DNA of 53,058 bases from an uncultured Ruthenibacterium sp. (GTDB taxonomy: Bacteria > Bacillota > Clostridia > Oscillospirales > Ruminococcaceae). Position numbers and translations under genes: made by a program. Position 1 is the stretch's first letter. Each line of letters begins with the position of its first letter. The notes beneath the pieces were generated by a model. The model did not search any database and had not been told where the DNA came from. It saw nothing but the letters and a program-made list of their open reading frames with translations. Below, piece by piece: positions 7,883 to 17,089 of the stretch. Where the stretch lies: NCBI GenBank assembly GCA_944386555.1, contig CALXBN010000059.1:1-53058 (forward strand). Reading direction: 5' to 3'.

Positions 7883-9244
7883 TCAGTGGCTGCGCAGCCC
7901 TCGGGGATACCGGTTTTTGACCCGGCCGCCGCTCACCTTGCCGCCTCCCAGCGGAAAGCCATCCACCAGTACTGCGCAGTAGCCGTTTCCAGCCGTGGCG
8001 GCACTGATCTCCTCTCCCCGCAGCCAGGCTGCAGTGCGGGGGTCATCCAGCGCCAAACGCTCGGCATTCCGGCAGGCCGTGCCGAATGCCATAAACAGGC
8101 CGTGCGCCGGTTCGAAACGGCCCTTTATCAGCTTTCCGGCTTCCACACCGGCCCGCATCAGCCGCAGGCGGCCCCAGGCGGGAAGGCCGTGCGGCAGCAG
8201 ATATACCGTATCGCCGGCCAGTATTGCCTGCGTACCGGCCAGCACCGGGAAATACCGGCAAAGGAATTCGGCGCAGGGTGCCGGAGGCACGGCGTGCGCG
8301 GCGGGTTTCGGGGCCGCCCCGCCGCCCGCCTCCGCCTTTTTGCGCAGCAGGGCCATGAAATGCCCTTCCCCGCCATGGCAGGGATAAATGCGCCGGGTGC
8401 GCGCTGCATCAAACGGGGCGTCCGGGCTGCGCGCCGGTTCGCCCGGGCTGCCAAAGGTCAGGCACTGCAGATCCACCGGCTCAAACTCCGGATGGCGGGC
8501 CAGGAATGCGCCCACTTGCCCTTCATCTTCCTGGGGGGCAAACGTGCAGGTGGAATAAACCATCAGCCCGCCGGGCGCCAGGCAGGCTGCCGCATCCTCC
8601 AGGATCTCCCGCCCCAGGGCAGCGCATTGGCGCACCAGCGCCTCGCTGTGCTGCCGCTCCGCTTCCGGCTCTTTGCGGAACATTCCCTCGCCGCTGCAGG
8701 GGGCATCCACCAGCACGCGGTCAAAATACGCGGGAAATGCCGCCGCCACATGGGCGGGGGTTTCATTCAGCACCAGTGCATTGGCCACACCCATCCGCTC
8801 CAGATTACTTTTCAGAATACGTGCGCGGCCGGGGGCATATTCATTGGCCACCAGAATCCCCTGCCCGGCCAGCGCCCCGGCCAGTTGGCTGGCCTTTCCG
8901 CCGGGCGCAGCGCACAAGTCCAGCACTTTCTGGCCGGGCTGCACATCCAGCAGGGCGGCCGGAGCCGCGGCGCTGGGCTCCTGGGCATAGAACACCCCCG
9001 CATGGTGATAGGGATGACGGCCCGGCTTCCAGGCGGGATCCTTCAGCACGAAAGCACCCGGGCAAAACGGCGAGGGCACGCCGTCAATGCCCGCTGCGGC
9101 CAGCAGCGCCGCCGCCTGCCCCGGCGGGACGCGTAAGGGGTTTATTGTAATTCCTTTTTGTATATTTTTACTATATGTATAAACTTGATCGTATCGTTCC
9201 CCGAGCAGCGCCTGTTCCCGCTGCCGGAAATATGCGGACGGCAT
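7883..9244 (-). CDS. RsmB/RsmF-family rRNA (cytosine-C5) methyltransferase
   Basis: This 453-aa enzyme matches the NOL1/NOP2/Sun family that makes m5C in 16S rRNA using S-adenosylmethionine. Visible motifs: LDLCAAPGGKASQL (SAM binding), VDAPCSGEGMFRK (motif IV cysteine) and YSTCTFAPQEDE (motif VI catalytic cysteine). The GEGMFRK variant and the extra C-terminal domain of about 150 residues (a PUA-like FAU-type domain in RsmF) favour RsmF over RsmB. The ATG at 9244 has AAGGGAGG upstream. It ends 26 bases before the yebC promoter, and is divergent from the 50-aa ORF at 9325. Confidence 0.93.
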   Translation of the reverse strand: MPSAYFRQREQALLGERYDQVYTYSKNIQKGITINPLRVPPGQAAALLAAAGIDGVPSPFCPGAFVLKDPAWKPGRHPYHHAGVFYAQEPSAAAPAALLDVQPGQKVLDLCAAPGGKASQLAGALAGQGILVANEYAPGRARILKSNLERMGVANALVLNETPAHVAAAFPAYFDRVLVDAPCSGEGMFRKEPEAERQHSEALVRQCAALGREILEDAAACLAPGGLMVYSTCTFAPQEDEGQVGAFLARHPEFEPVDLQCLTFGSPGEPARSPDAPFDAARTRRIYPCHGGEGHFMALLRKKAEAGGGAAPKPAAHAVPPAPCAEFLCRYFPVLAGTQAILAGDTVYLLPHGLPAWGRLRLMRAGVEAGKLIKGRFEPAHGLFMAFGTACRNAERLALDDPRTAAWLRGEEISAATAGNGYCAVLVDGFPLGGGKVSGGRVKNRYPRGLRSH

Positions 9245-9324
9245 AGCCGGCCTCCCTTCCGAAAAAAATTTGCATACTGCCGCCGGCCCCTGCAAATACT
9301 AAGGGCACAAGGAGGTGAGACACC

Positions 9325-9477
9325 ATGGACAACAAGAGTGCGAACCGCGCGTCCAACCACGCCGGCATGAACAAAACCACCAACCGAACTACCAGCAAAA
9401 CCACCAGCCGCACAACCAGCGGCACCACCAACAGCACCAACGGCCGCACCAGCAGCCGAACCACCAGCTGCAAATAA
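9325..9477 (+). CDS. 50-aa Thr/Ser/Asn/Arg-rich micro-protein
   Basis: A short ORF with an ideal SD, AAGGAGGTGA, 7 bases before ATG and TAA at 9475-9477. The peptide is low-complexity: after MDNKSANRASNHAGMN it runs as repeats of the type TTxRTTSK, TTSRTTSG and TTNSTNG, ending TTSCK. It has no hydrophobic segment and is strongly basic. A long hairpin with a T-run follows at 9518-9580, so it looks like a complete single-gene unit. I do not recognise it. The composition recalls small Asn/Thr-rich peptides of spore-forming Clostridia, but that is only a guess. Confidence 0.6.
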   Translation: MDNKSANRASNHAGMNKTTNRTTSKTTSRTTSGTTNSTNGRTSSRTTSCK

Positions 9478-9517
9478 GCGGCCCAGACGTCACGTTCTTC
9501 ATGTAAAATACGCGCAG

Positions 9518-9580
9518 CGGCACCTTTTTACTGCACCGGCCCGGGAACGCCCGGCAGGCGGTAAAAAGGCGCCGTTTTTT
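9518..9580 (+). terminator. Terminator after the 50-aa ORF
   Basis: Arms 9518-9530 and 9562-9574 pair over 13 positions with one mismatch. They enclose a second small GC stem (CCGGG/CCCGG), and a run of seven T residues follows on the plus strand. It lies 40 bases past the ORF stop. Confidence 0.75.
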
Positions 9581-9633
9581 TGCGGAGCGAAACACGCGCG
9601 GGAAGGGACCCATTCCATAGAGCATCCATAAAA

Positions 9634-10083
9634 TCAGGCGGAGTCTGCGGGACAAAATTTCCGCAGCCTGAACTGCACCATACCGTCCTCGCAGCGGCTT
9701 GGATCCGGCTGAACATGCAGGATATCGCCGTACTGCAATTCTTCTAAGGCGACCTCCCTGCCCTTCGGCGTGTGAAGATCATAGAAAGAGACCGGCAGAT
9801 CCAGCGCTTTTTCGGCCCGTTCCGTATAACTGACCGCAATGGTATCCGCCCCGGGCTGATATGCGTAAACATAAAAATCCAGCCCCACCGTGTTCGGCAT
9901 CGCCACCACGGCATCCGGTCCCTCGCGGACATCCACACCAACTGAACCGTCCGCTTTTGCCGCAGAAGAAATTTGCCCATGGTTGTCTTGCACAAATCTG
10001 CCCAGCAAAAAGCTCATTGCACACAAGCCCGTGCACACAAGCCGTTTTGCGTACCGCCAGCCCTTTTTGTTCGTGCTATTCAT
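9634..10083 (-). CDS. Membrane-anchored hypothetical protein, 149 aa
   Basis: I do not recognise this protein. A basic N-terminus (MNSTNKKGWRYAKR) is followed by a hydrophobic segment of about 18 residues (around 16-33), so it is probably anchored with its body outside. The exterior part has beta-rich stretches (VGLDFYVYAYQPGADTIAV) and ends in a domain that mentions no known motif. The ATG at 10083 has GGGAGG 7 bases upstream; the longer frame lacks a start signal. It lies alone between the 50-aa ORF terminator and a GNAT gene, with convergent and tandem neighbours respectively. Confidence 0.68.
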   Translation of the reverse strand: MNSTNKKGWRYAKRLVCTGLCAMSFLLGRFVQDNHGQISSAAKADGSVGVDVREGPDAVVAMPNTVGLDFYVYAYQPGADTIAVSYTERAEKALDLPVSFYDLHTPKGREVALEELQYGDILHVQPDPSRCEDGMVQFRLRKFCPADSA

Positions 10084-10274
10084 ATTCAGCCTCCCGTATG
10101 CAGTCAAGCGGCAACCCGCTCTGGACAACCTGCCCTGCACATACCGCCAGACCTTTCATCAATGGTGGCCGCGCTCTCCGAACAGCATCGCTTTCGCACC
10201 TGTCACTGGAACCATTCCTCTGTTCAGTTCCATTGAGCTTCAGCACACAAAGAAATTTTTCAAGCCATTTTCCC

Positions 10275-11195
10275 TCACCGGTGGTCTTTGGCTGCTGCCC
10301 CACATCTTTGCCGCAAGTGGGCAGCGGAGGCAGTGTAGTACCGCTGACAGCCCAGCTGTTCAAAGCCCGCGTGGGTGTACAGGCGCAGGGCGGCGGCGTT
10401 GTCAGCCTCCACCGAGAGGGCCGGGCGTTTGGGGGTGATGGACGGCAGCACCGCCAGGGCCCCCCGCAGCAGGCCGGTGCCGATGCCACGGCCCCGGTGG
10501 GCGGCGGCCACGCACACGCCGTACAGATAGGCCCACCGGCCCGCCGTTTCCACACTGGCCATGCCCACGGGCGCGCCCGCCAGCCGGGCCGCCAGCAGCA
10601 GCTGATCCTGGCCGGCAAAGGTTCCCTCCACATAACGGGCGGCCTCGTCCCGGCTGCCGCCGAAGGCCTCCTGCTCGATGTCCGTGAGGGCGGCCAGCTC
10701 CTCCGGCCGGGCCGGGCCCACTTCCAGCCCCGGCAGGCCGGCGCCGGCGGGCGCGGGGCCGTCGGCGCGGGCGGCCATCAGGTATTCCTGGCTGCGCAGC
10801 TGCCCGCCCAAGGCGACGGCCAGCGCAGCCCCCGCGGGAAAGGCCGCGTCCGTTTTGAAGGTGAGCTTTTCCGTTCCATAGGGGGCCAGGGCGGCGAGGG
10901 CCCGGCCCAGCAGGGCTGTGAAGAGGCCCTGGCCCCGGGCATCGGGGCGCACCAGGGCCGTCACCTCTGCCTCGTCCTCCTCGTCGGCGTACAGGGACAG
11001 CACCCCCGCCAGGTCATCCTCCTGCCAGGCAAAAAAGAAGGCGTCCATCTCCGGATGGGCGTTGAATTGGTTGGAGAGATAGGTCTCGAACTGAGTGCCG
11101 TCGGCGGCGTTGCACACCGCCTCCAGGGCCCGCACGGCCTCTTTTTCCCGCTGGCCGGGGCTGGGAGCGGCAGTGAAGCGGATTTCGGGATTCAT
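10275..11195 (-). CDS. Tandem GNAT-fold N-acetyltransferase
   Basis: This 306-aa protein has two GNAT-like halves. The N-terminal half (about 1-145) keeps ALVRPDARGQGLFTALL, a recognisable acetyl-CoA pyrophosphate loop. The C-terminal half (about 155-306) has the clearer signature GVCVAAAHRGRGIGTGLL and the late strand LSVEADNAAALRLYTHAGFEQLG. Substrate is unknown. ATG at 11195 has AAAGGA 9 bases upstream; an ATG nine bases earlier is too close to the SD. It is the last gene of the rplU-rpmA-obgE-mrnC cluster, 59 bases after mrnC. No terminator with a convincing T-run follows. Confidence 0.87.
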   Translation of the reverse strand: MNPEIRFTAAPSPGQREKEAVRALEAVCNAADGTQFETYLSNQFNAHPEMDAFFFAWQEDDLAGVLSLYADEEDEAEVTALVRPDARGQGLFTALLGRALAALAPYGTEKLTFKTDAAFPAGAALAVALGGQLRSQEYLMAARADGPAPAGAGLPGLEVGPARPEELAALTDIEQEAFGGSRDEAARYVEGTFAGQDQLLLAARLAGAPVGMASVETAGRWAYLYGVCVAAAHRGRGIGTGLLRGALAVLPSITPKRPALSVEADNAAALRLYTHAGFEQLGCQRYYTASAAHLRQRCGAAAKDHR

Positions 11196-11254
11196 GGGAA
11201 TCATCCTTTCTGTTTTTACCTTTTAGAGGGGGGCGGACGCGCACCGGCCGTCGG

Positions 11255-11671
11255 TCACGCGCCGGCGGCCTCCTTGGCTTCGCAGATGGCGGCGAACAGC
11301 GCATCGATGCGCCCGGTCTCGCCCCGGAGGTACAGCCAGCCGAACAGGCATTCCAGAGCGGTGGAGGCACGGTATTCCTCCGGAGAGGCGTGCTTGGCCA
11401 CCGAGGCCTTGCTGGCGTTGCGCCCCCGCAGCACCACGGCCTGTTCGGCCTCGGTGAGCAGCGGGCCGACGGCCGCCAGGGCCGCGAACTGGGCCCGGGC
11501 GGACACATATTCCACGGCGGCGGCGTGCAGCTTGCCCGGGGCCAGGCGGCTGCGGCCCACGATATGGCTGCGCACCAGCACCTCGTATACGCCGTCCCCC
11601 ACGAAGGCCAGGGCCAGGGGGGACAGCTCCCGGATGTCGATCTGCGGCATTTCAGGTTCCAGCAAAGCCAT
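11255..11671 (-). CDS. mrnC: Mini-ribonuclease III
   Basis: Mini-III (138 aa) is a ribonuclease III catalytic domain without a double-stranded RNA-binding domain. In Bacillus it matures 23S rRNA. The motif LSPLALAFVGDGVYEVLVRSH matches the family's GDAVYE element, and EYRASTALECLFGWLYL matches the second catalytic helix. Start choice is unclear. An ATG at 11671 lies only one base after GGAAAGGAG, whereas a TTG at 11665 has ideal 7-base spacing. It sits 41 bases after obgE, in a ribosome-assembly cluster. Confidence 0.9.
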   Translation of the reverse strand: MALLEPEMPQIDIRELSPLALAFVGDGVYEVLVRSHIVGRSRLAPGKLHAAAVEYVSARAQFAALAAVGPLLTEAEQAVVLRGRNASKASVAKHASPEEYRASTALECLFGWLYLRGETGRIDALFAAICEAKEAAGA

Positions 11672-11712
11672 TCTCCTTTCCAATGATACCGCGCAGCAGC
11701 GGCCGGCGGCGG

Positions 11713-12984
11713 TCAGAACACATAGTCGAACTGGAATTCGCCAATGTGGATGGTGTCGTCCTCCTGGACGCCCAGCTCCACCAGGCGGGCCAGCACGCCG
11801 GCATCGGACAGCTGGCGCTGGAAGTACTGCAGGCTCTCGTAGTCCTCCACATCACTGCCCTCCAGGATGCGTTCCAGCCAGGGGGCGTCCACGGTGAATT
11901 CGTGCTCGCCGGTGCGCCGGACGGTGAAGGCCCGGGGATCTTTGGCGGCGGGGTCGGGCCGGACGTACTCGGGCTCGTACACCTTCACCGGGGGCAGCTC
12001 CTGCAGGCGCCGGTACACAAGGCCGGGCAGGCCGTCCAGGCCCTGGCGGGTGGCCGCCGAGATGGGCAGGAAGGTCAGGCCCTGGCCCTCAATGAAGGCG
12101 CGGAACGCCGCCACCTGTTCCTCGGCGGCGATGTCGCACTTGTTGCCCAGCACGATCTGGGGCCGGGCGGCCAGCTCGGCGGAGAAATTGGCCAGCTCGG
12201 CGTTGATTTTGGCGAAATCATCCTTCGGGTCCCGCCCTTCGCAGCCGGACACGTCCACCACGTGCAGCAGCAGGCGGCAGCGCTCCACATGGCGCAGGAA
12301 GTCATGGCCCAGGCCCACGCCCTCGGCCGCGCCCTCGATGAGGCCGGGGATGTCCGCGGCCACGAAGGTGGCCTCCGGGCCCACCTGCACCACGCCCAGC
12401 ACCGGGCTGAGGGTGGTGAAGTGGTAGTTTGCGATTTTGGGCTTGGCGGCGCTGATGGCGCTGATAAGGGTGGACTTGCCCACGTTGGGGAAACCGATGA
12501 GCCCCACATCGGCGATGAGCTTCAGTTCCAGGCGGACGGTGAGCTCCTCGCCGGGCAGGCCGGGCTTGGCGAACTTGGGGATCTGGCGGGTGGGGGTGGC
12601 GAAGCGCTTGTTGCCCCAGCCGCCCTTGCCGCCCCGGGCCACCACCACGGGGTCGCTGCCGGAGATATCCGCGATGACCAGGCCGCTGTCCGCGTCGCGG
12701 ATGACGGTGCCCCGGGGCACGCGGATGACCAGGTCCTGCGCATTTTTACCGCTGCAGTTGCCGCCGCGGCCGTTTTCCCCGGGCTGGGCGGCATACTTGC
12801 GCTTGTAGCGGAAATCCATCAGGGTAGACAGGTTCGGGTCGGCCACGAACACCACGTCGCCGCCCTTGCCGCCGTCGCCGCCGTCGGGGCCGCCGGCGGC
12901 CACGAACTTCTCCCGGTGGAAAGCCACCGCGCCGTCGCCGCCCTTGCCGGCCTTGATGAAAATGGTTGCGGTATCAATAAACAT
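11713..12984 (-). CDS. obgE: GTPase Obg (50S assembly)
   Basis: Obg/CgtA (423 aa) is an essential GTPase for late large-subunit assembly and stress control. All three domains are visible. A Gly-rich Obg fold comes first ([20 protein letters not shown], with GGDGGKGGD). The G domain has G1 [10 protein letters not shown]3 DIPGL and G4 NKCD. A C-terminal OCT domain ends [10 protein letters not shown]. The order rplU-rpmA-obgE is widespread. A hairpin with a T-run lies between rpmA and obgE, which probably lowers obgE transcription relative to the ribosomal genes. Confidence 0.97.
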   Translation of the reverse strand: MFIDTATIFIKAGKGGDGAVAFHREKFVAAGGPDGGDGGKGGDVVFVADPNLSTLMDFRYKRKYAAQPGENGRGGNCSGKNAQDLVIRVPRGTVIRDADSGLVIADISGSDPVVVARGGKGGWGNKRFATPTRQIPKFAKPGLPGEELTVRLELKLIADVGLIGFPNVGKSTLISAISAAKPKIANYHFTTLSPVLGVVQVGPEATFVAADIPGLIEGAAEGVGLGHDFLRHVERCRLLLHVVDVSGCEGRDPKDDFAKINAELANFSAELAARPQIVLGNKCDIAAEEQVAAFRAFIEGQGLTFLPISAATRQGLDGLPGLVYRRLQELPPVKVYEPEYVRPDPAAKDPRAFTVRRTGEHEFTVDAPWLERILEGSDVEDYESLQYFQRQLSDAGVLARLVELGVQEDDTIHIGEFQFDYVF

Positions 12985-13025
12985 AGAGGTTCCTTTCCGC
13001 CGGGGCCTTGCCGCCGGACATGAAA

Positions 13026-13058
13026 AAACCGGGCGCAGGAAGGTTCCCGGCCCGGTTT
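13026..13058 (-). terminator. Partial terminator between rpmA and obgE
   Basis: AAACCGGGC and GCCCGGTTT arms (13026-13034, 13050-13058) with a 15-nt loop; six T residues follow on the minus strand. Its position inside the operon suggests attenuation of obgE. Confidence 0.7.
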
Positions 13059-13068
13059 CATACGCGAA

Positions 13069-13320
13069 TTACTGCTTGATGCTGACCTGCTTGCGGTCGC
13101 GGCCGACGCGCTCGAAGCTGACGCGGCCGTCCACCAGGGCGAACAGGGTGTCGTCGCTGCCGCGGCCCACGTTCTCACCCGGATGGATGTGCGTGCCGCG
13201 CTGGCGCACGAGGATGTTGCCGGCGAGAACATACTGGCCGTCGCCGCGCTTCACACCCAGACGCTTGGACTCGGAGTCGCGGCCGTTTCGTGTAGAACCT
13301 ACGCCTTTTTTATGTGCCAT
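13069..13320 (-). CDS. rpmA: 50S ribosomal protein L27
   Basis: L27 (83 aa) reaches towards the peptidyl transferase centre with its N-terminus. It starts [20 protein letters not shown], the mature-type end found in Gram-negatives. Firmicute L27 normally begins with about nine extra residues (like MLxxxLQFFA) that the Prp protease removes. Here an in-frame TAG lies six codons upstream, so no extension is encoded. No prp gene lies between rplU and rpmA either; the gap is only 20 bases. A GGGGAGGG site precedes the ATG. Confidence 0.97.
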   Translation of the reverse strand: MAHKKGVGSTRNGRDSESKRLGVKRGDGQYVLAGNILVRQRGTHIHPGENVGRGSDDTLFALVDGRVSFERVGRDRKQVSIKQ

Positions 13321-13340
13321 GAGTATTTCCCTCCCCTAAC

Positions 13341-13652
13341 TTAACCGTTGATCTCGGTGATTTCAACTTTCGTGAACGGCTGGCGATGGCCCATCTTGCG
13401 CTTGGAACCTTTCTTGGCGCGATAGGTGAAGACGGTGATCTTCTTGCCCTTGCCGTTCTTCAGCACCTTGCCGGACACACTGGCGCCGGCCACGGTGGGC
13501 GCGCCGAACTTCACGCTGCCCTCCTCGCCCACGGCCAGAACCTGGTCGAAGGTGTAGGTGCTTTCGGCTTCGGCATCCAGCTTCTCCACATAGATGACGT
13601 CGCCTTTCTGAACGCGGTACTGTTTCCCGCCTGTGACGATCACTGCGTACAT
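13341..13652 (-). CDS. rplU: 50S ribosomal protein L21
   Basis: L21 (103 aa) binds 23S rRNA. It starts [18 protein letters not shown] and ends in the basic segment [19 protein letters not shown], both typical. The ATG at 13652 has GAGGG upstream; a longer frame has no support. It is the first gene of the rplU-rpmA-obgE-mrnC-GNAT cluster, with a clear promoter at 13742-13770. That leaves a leader of about 80 bases, the place where Firmicutes often carry an L21 autoregulatory RNA element, though I could not confirm its fold. Confidence 0.97.
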   Translation of the reverse strand: MYAVIVTGGKQYRVQKGDVIYVEKLDAEAESTYTFDQVLAVGEEGSVKFGAPTVAGASVSGKVLKNGKGKKITVFTYRAKKGSKRKMGHRQPFTKVEITEING

Positions 13653-13741
13653 TGTTTTACCCTCATTTACATCAGTCTCGCTGGTATAGGGCGGCCCTGA
13701 AAAGCGGGCGCTTACCGATGCCCGGACCATGCGGCTTTACT

Positions 13742-13770
13742 ACTATACCACAAATTTGCGGCTTATGCAA
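13742..13770 (-). promoter_or_regulatory. Promoter of rplU-rpmA-obgE
   Basis: On the minus strand: TTGCAT (13765-13770), a 17-bp spacer and TATAGT (13742-13747). The -35 element overlaps the last codons of folD. Confidence 0.75.
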
Positions 13771-14626
13771 GCTTTTTTGCGGCCATTTCAGCGGCTTTTA
13801 CCGTATTTTCCATCAGCATGGCCCGGGTCATCAGGCCCACGCCCCCGGGCACCGGGGTGATGGCCCCGGCCAGCGGGGCCACGGCGGCGAAGTCCACATC
13901 GCCGTGGAGCTTGCCGTCGGCGCCCCGGTTGATGCCTACGTCGACAACGGCCGCGCCGGGCTTGACCATATCGGCGGTGACAAAGGCCTCCCGCCCGATG
14001 GCCGCCACCAGGATGTCCGCCCGGCGGCACAACGCGGCCAAATCGCGGGTTTTGGAATGGCACAGCGTCACCGTGGCATTGGCGGCCGTCAGCAGCACAG
14101 CCATAGGCTTGCCCACAATATTGGAGCGGCCCAGCACCACAGCCTGTTTGCCCGCAGGGTCCACTCCCGCTGCGGCCAGCAGTTCCATGCAGCCTGCAGG
14201 CGTGCACGGGGCAAAGCAGGCATCCAGCCGGCCGGCCAGCAGGCGGCCCATGTTCACCGGCGTAAAGCCGTCCACATCCTTCTCCGGGGCAATGGCCTCC
14301 AGTACAGCGTCCGGATCGATCTGCGCGGGCAGGGGCAGCTGCACCAAAATGCCATGCACGGCGCTGTCCGCATTGAGCGCGGCAATATGCGCCAGCAAGG
14401 CGCTTTGGGCGGTATCTGCAGGCAGGCGGATCACGTCCGAGGCAATGCCGCACTCGGCGCAGTCCTTTTCCTTGCCCCGCACATATACGGCACTGGCGGG
14501 GTTGTCCCCCACCAGCAGCACCGCCAGCCGGGGCTGCACACCCCGGGCCTGCAGCGCCTGCACCCGGGCCGCCGCCCGGGCTTTGACAGCCGCCGCCAAA
14601 GGTTTGCCTTCCATCAGGTTCATCAT
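13763..14626 (-). CDS. folD: Bifunctional methylenetetrahydrofolate dehydrogenase/cyclohydrolase
   Basis: FolD (287 aa) interconverts 5,10-methylene-, methenyl- and 10-formyl-tetrahydrofolate with NADP. Signatures are clear: [35 protein letters not shown], the dinucleotide site [14 protein letters not shown], and [14 protein letters not shown] near the end. The first of two adjacent ATGs (14626) has AAAGGAG at 7 bases. It is 13 bases after lgt and ends the yfmF-yfmH-lgt-folD transcription unit. Confidence 0.96.
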   Translation of the reverse strand: MMNLMEGKPLAAAVKARAAARVQALQARGVQPRLAVLLVGDNPASAVYVRGKEKDCAECGIASDVIRLPADTAQSALLAHIAALNADSAVHGILVQLPLPAQIDPDAVLEAIAPEKDVDGFTPVNMGRLLAGRLDACFAPCTPAGCMELLAAAGVDPAGKQAVVLGRSNIVGKPMAVLLTAANATVTLCHSKTRDLAALCRRADILVAAIGREAFVTADMVKPGAAVVDVGINRGADGKLHGDVDFAAVAPLAGAITPVPGGVGLMTRAMLMENTVKAAEMAAKKLA

Positions 14627-14639
14627 GGACGCTCCTTTC

Positions 14640-15791
14640 TCATTGCTCGCTTTCCCGGCCGCTTTCTGCTCCGGCCCGGCCCTGCGGCGGCTGCCTACCG
14701 CCGGAATCCTCTTTCGTTCCGGCAGCCTGTTCATCCGTCCCGCAGGCCGGGGCAGCAGCCGCTTCCGGGGCCTTTGCGCCGGCCGCAGCCGGCCCCGCCG
14801 CTTCCTCCCGGCTGCCCGTTTGGGCCGCCACCAGTTCTTCAGTGCGGCGCTTCAATTCCTCTTCGGAAGGAGTGGCTTCCCCCAAAGTCCAGGTAATGGA
14901 CGCCGGGCCGTTCAGGCGTTTATCCAGCACCGGCCACACAACGGCAAGGGGCCGGCCCTTGTTCCTGCGGCGCAGATACAGCCACAGCCCGCCGGCCACA
15001 ATCACACAGGCCGCGGCGATCAGCTGGCTGATGCGGAAAGGCCCCACCATCAGGCTGTCGGTGCGCAGGCCCTCCACCACGAAGCGCTCGGCGCCGTACC
15101 ATACCAGATACAGCAGCAGGATCTCGCCGTCGAATTTACGCCGGCGCTGGTAAGCCCACAGCAACACAAAGCCCAGAAAACACCACAAAGATTCGTACAG
15201 GAAGGTGGGATGTACCGGCAAGTTGGGGGCCACCACGATGCCCTGGGCAGCCAGGGTGGCCTGCACACTCTGCAAGTAGGCGGTAGTACCCTCGCTGATC
15301 ATGCCCCAGGGCAGAGTGGTATTGGTGCCAAAGGCCTCCTGGTTCACAAAATTGCCCCAGCGGCCCACGGCCTGGCCGATGAGGAACCCCACGGCGGCCA
15401 CGTCGAACATGGGCAGCACCCGCACCCTGCGCACGCGGCACATCACCGCGCCGGATAAAAAGGCGCCGATGACCGCGCCGTAGATGGCCACACCTCCCAG
15501 GCGGATATCCAGCATCTGCCACAGGCTTTCATACTCAAAGGGGGCGGTGAGCACGTAAAAGGCACGCCCGCCAATGATGGCGCACACAGTGGCTACCAGG
15601 ATCACATCCACCATGCGGTCGGAATTGATGCCGTAACTGCGGGCATGTGCAAAGGCGTATGCCAGGCCCAGCATCAGCCCCAGGGCAATCAGCACGCCAT
15701 ACCAGTAAATGTTGATGCCGAACAGGGTGAAAGCCACCCGGTTGACAGTGAGTTCCAGGCCCAGGCCCGGAAAGGACACGTGATAGATCAT
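14640..15791 (-). CDS. lgt: Prolipoprotein diacylglyceryl transferase with disordered tail
   Basis: Lgt (383 aa) moves diacylglycerol from phosphatidylglycerol to the lipobox cysteine of prelipoproteins in the membrane. Around seven hydrophobic spans are visible. The Lgt signature [13 protein letters not shown] and the later motif [10 protein letters not shown] are intact. The family usually ends near residue 290. Here an extra Ala/Glu/Gly-rich hydrophilic tail of about 80 residues follows ([17 protein letters not shown] onward). The ATG overlaps the yfmH stop (ATGA), so the two genes are translationally coupled. At least one lipoprotein substrate, the PepSY protein, is encoded in this window. 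Confidence 0.95.
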   Translation of the reverse strand: MIYHVSFPGLGLELTVNRVAFTLFGINIYWYGVLIALGLMLGLAYAFAHARSYGINSDRMVDVILVATVCAIIGGRAFYVLTAPFEYESLWQMLDIRLGGVAIYGAVIGAFLSGAVMCRVRRVRVLPMFDVAAVGFLIGQAVGRWGNFVNQEAFGTNTTLPWGMISEGTTAYLQSVQATLAAQGIVVAPNLPVHPTFLYESLWCFLGFVLLWAYQRRRKFDGEILLLYLVWYGAERFVVEGLRTDSLMVGPFRISQLIAAACVIVAGGLWLYLRRRNKGRPLAVVWPVLDKRLNGPASITWTLGEATPSEEELKRRTEELVAAQTGSREEAAGPAAAGAKAPEAAAAPACGTDEQAAGTKEDSGGRQPPQGRAGAESGRESEQ

Positions 15792-17089
15792 GGCTGTTCC
15801 TCTTTTCCGGACGCGGCAGGCCGTATGATCACGGTGGCGCTGCGCGCCTCGTCCAGCATAACGGCCAGAGCCTCGTCCATATCCTGTTTGGTGATAGACG
15901 CCAGACACGCCAGCTCATCGGCAGGTGTCCATCCCCGGAAATAAGACGAGATCAGGCCCGCCGCGACGTCAGTGACATGTTCCAAATCAGCCACCATGCC
16001 GCCGTAGGTCTGATTTTTGCACAAAGTGAACAACTCTTCGTCCACACCCTCCCGGTGCAGCCGGGCAATCTCCTCCAGCAGCAGGCCGCGCACATATTCC
16101 GGCCGCGCAGTCTCACCGCCGAACACCAGGTTCAGCGCACCGTCCAGCAGCATGGCTTCACCGGAGAAGTCCGGTGCAATGGCGCCTTCATCGTACAGGC
16201 GGCGGTACAGCGGGGTCATGTCGCCGCAGATAAGGCCGGCAAGCATTTCACACACCAGGGCTGTTTTCAGCGCGGCCCGGGCCCCCTGGGGCGGCACCTC
16301 TTTAAACGCCAGAGCCAGCATAGGCTTGGCCACCGACATGGTAAACTCCCGCCAAGGTTCGGCGACGGCGGCAGGCTCTGCGGGCTGCAGGCGCTGCACG
16401 CTGCCCTTGTTGCGCACCGCGGGCAGGCCGGCGCGCTCCACCGCAGCCAGAACCTGCGCCATGGTGACATTGCCCGCCACGGCCAGGGCCATATTCTCCG
16501 GCCGGTAAAAAGCATCGGTGCACTGATACAGCACCGAAGGGGTGATCCGGGCGATACTTTCCACGCTGCCGGCGATATCCTCCCGCACGGGGTGGGCGCT
16601 GTACAGGCACTGCAGGGCCGCAAACATCAGCCGCCATTCCGGGGAATCATCGTACATCTTGATCTCCTGGCCGATGATGCCCTGCTCTTTCTGCACGGTG
16701 GCATCGGTAAAGTAGGGTTTGGAAACAAAACCCAGCAGAATATCCAGATTCTCGTCCACCCGGGAAGTCGCCGAGAAAATATAGCAGGTTTTATCGAAGC
16801 TGGTATAGGCATTGGCCGAAGCGCCCGTTTTGGCGTACAGGGTGAAGGCATCACCTTCCTCGCTCTCAAACATCTTATGCTCCAGGAAGTGCGCGGTGCC
16901 CGCAGGGGCATCCACCCGCCGGCCGTCCAAAAGGAAGCTTCGGTCAATGCTGCCGAAGCGGGTTCCGTACACCGCGTGAACACCGGTAAAACCCGGCATG
17001 GGCTTCACCAATATCTTCAGACCGTTTTCCAGCGTGCAGCTTTCAAAGGCAGTGGCCTGCCGAATGGCCTCGTTTGCTTCGATTTTCAT
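15788..17089 (-). CDS. M16-family peptidase, YfmH-like (zinc motif present)
   Basis: This 433-aa protein is the M16 subunit that keeps the zinc site: HFLEH at 67-71 (HxxEH) with the downstream glutamate region near EQGIIGQEIKMYDD. In Bacillus the YfmF/YfmH (YmfF/YmfH) pair is associated with 5-aminopentanol modification of elongation factor P. M16 enzymes act as pairs of one active and one inactive half. It overlaps yfmF upstream and lgt downstream by ATGA junctions. No efp or modification gene is nearby, so the role is inferred from the family only. Confidence 0.9.
   Translation of the reverse strand: MKIEANEAIRQATAFESCTLENGLKILVKPMPGFTGVHAVYGTRFGSIDRSFLLDGRRVDAPAGTAHFLEHKMFESEEGDAFTLYAKTGASANAYTSFDKTCYIFSATSRVDENLDILLGFVSKPYFTDATVQKEQGIIGQEIKMYDDSPEWRLMFAALQCLYSAHPVREDIAGSVESIARITPSVLYQCTDAFYRPENMALAVAGNVTMAQVLAAVERAGLPAVRNKGSVQRLQPAEPAAVAEPWREFTMSVAKPMLALAFKEVPPQGARAALKTALVCEMLAGLICGDMTPLYRRLYDEGAIAPDFSGEAMLLDGALNLVFGGETARPEYVRGLLLEEIARLHREGVDEELFTLCKNQTYGGMVADLEHVTDVAAGLISSYFRGWTPADELACLASITKQDMDEALAVMLDEARSATVIIRPAASGKEEQP

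Noticed and set aside
9315..9506. His/Gln/Pro-rich 63-codon frame overlapping the Thr-rich micro-ORF
   Set aside because: Its ATG lies inside the SD of the other frame and has no SD of its own; it is the frame-shifted reading of the same repeats.
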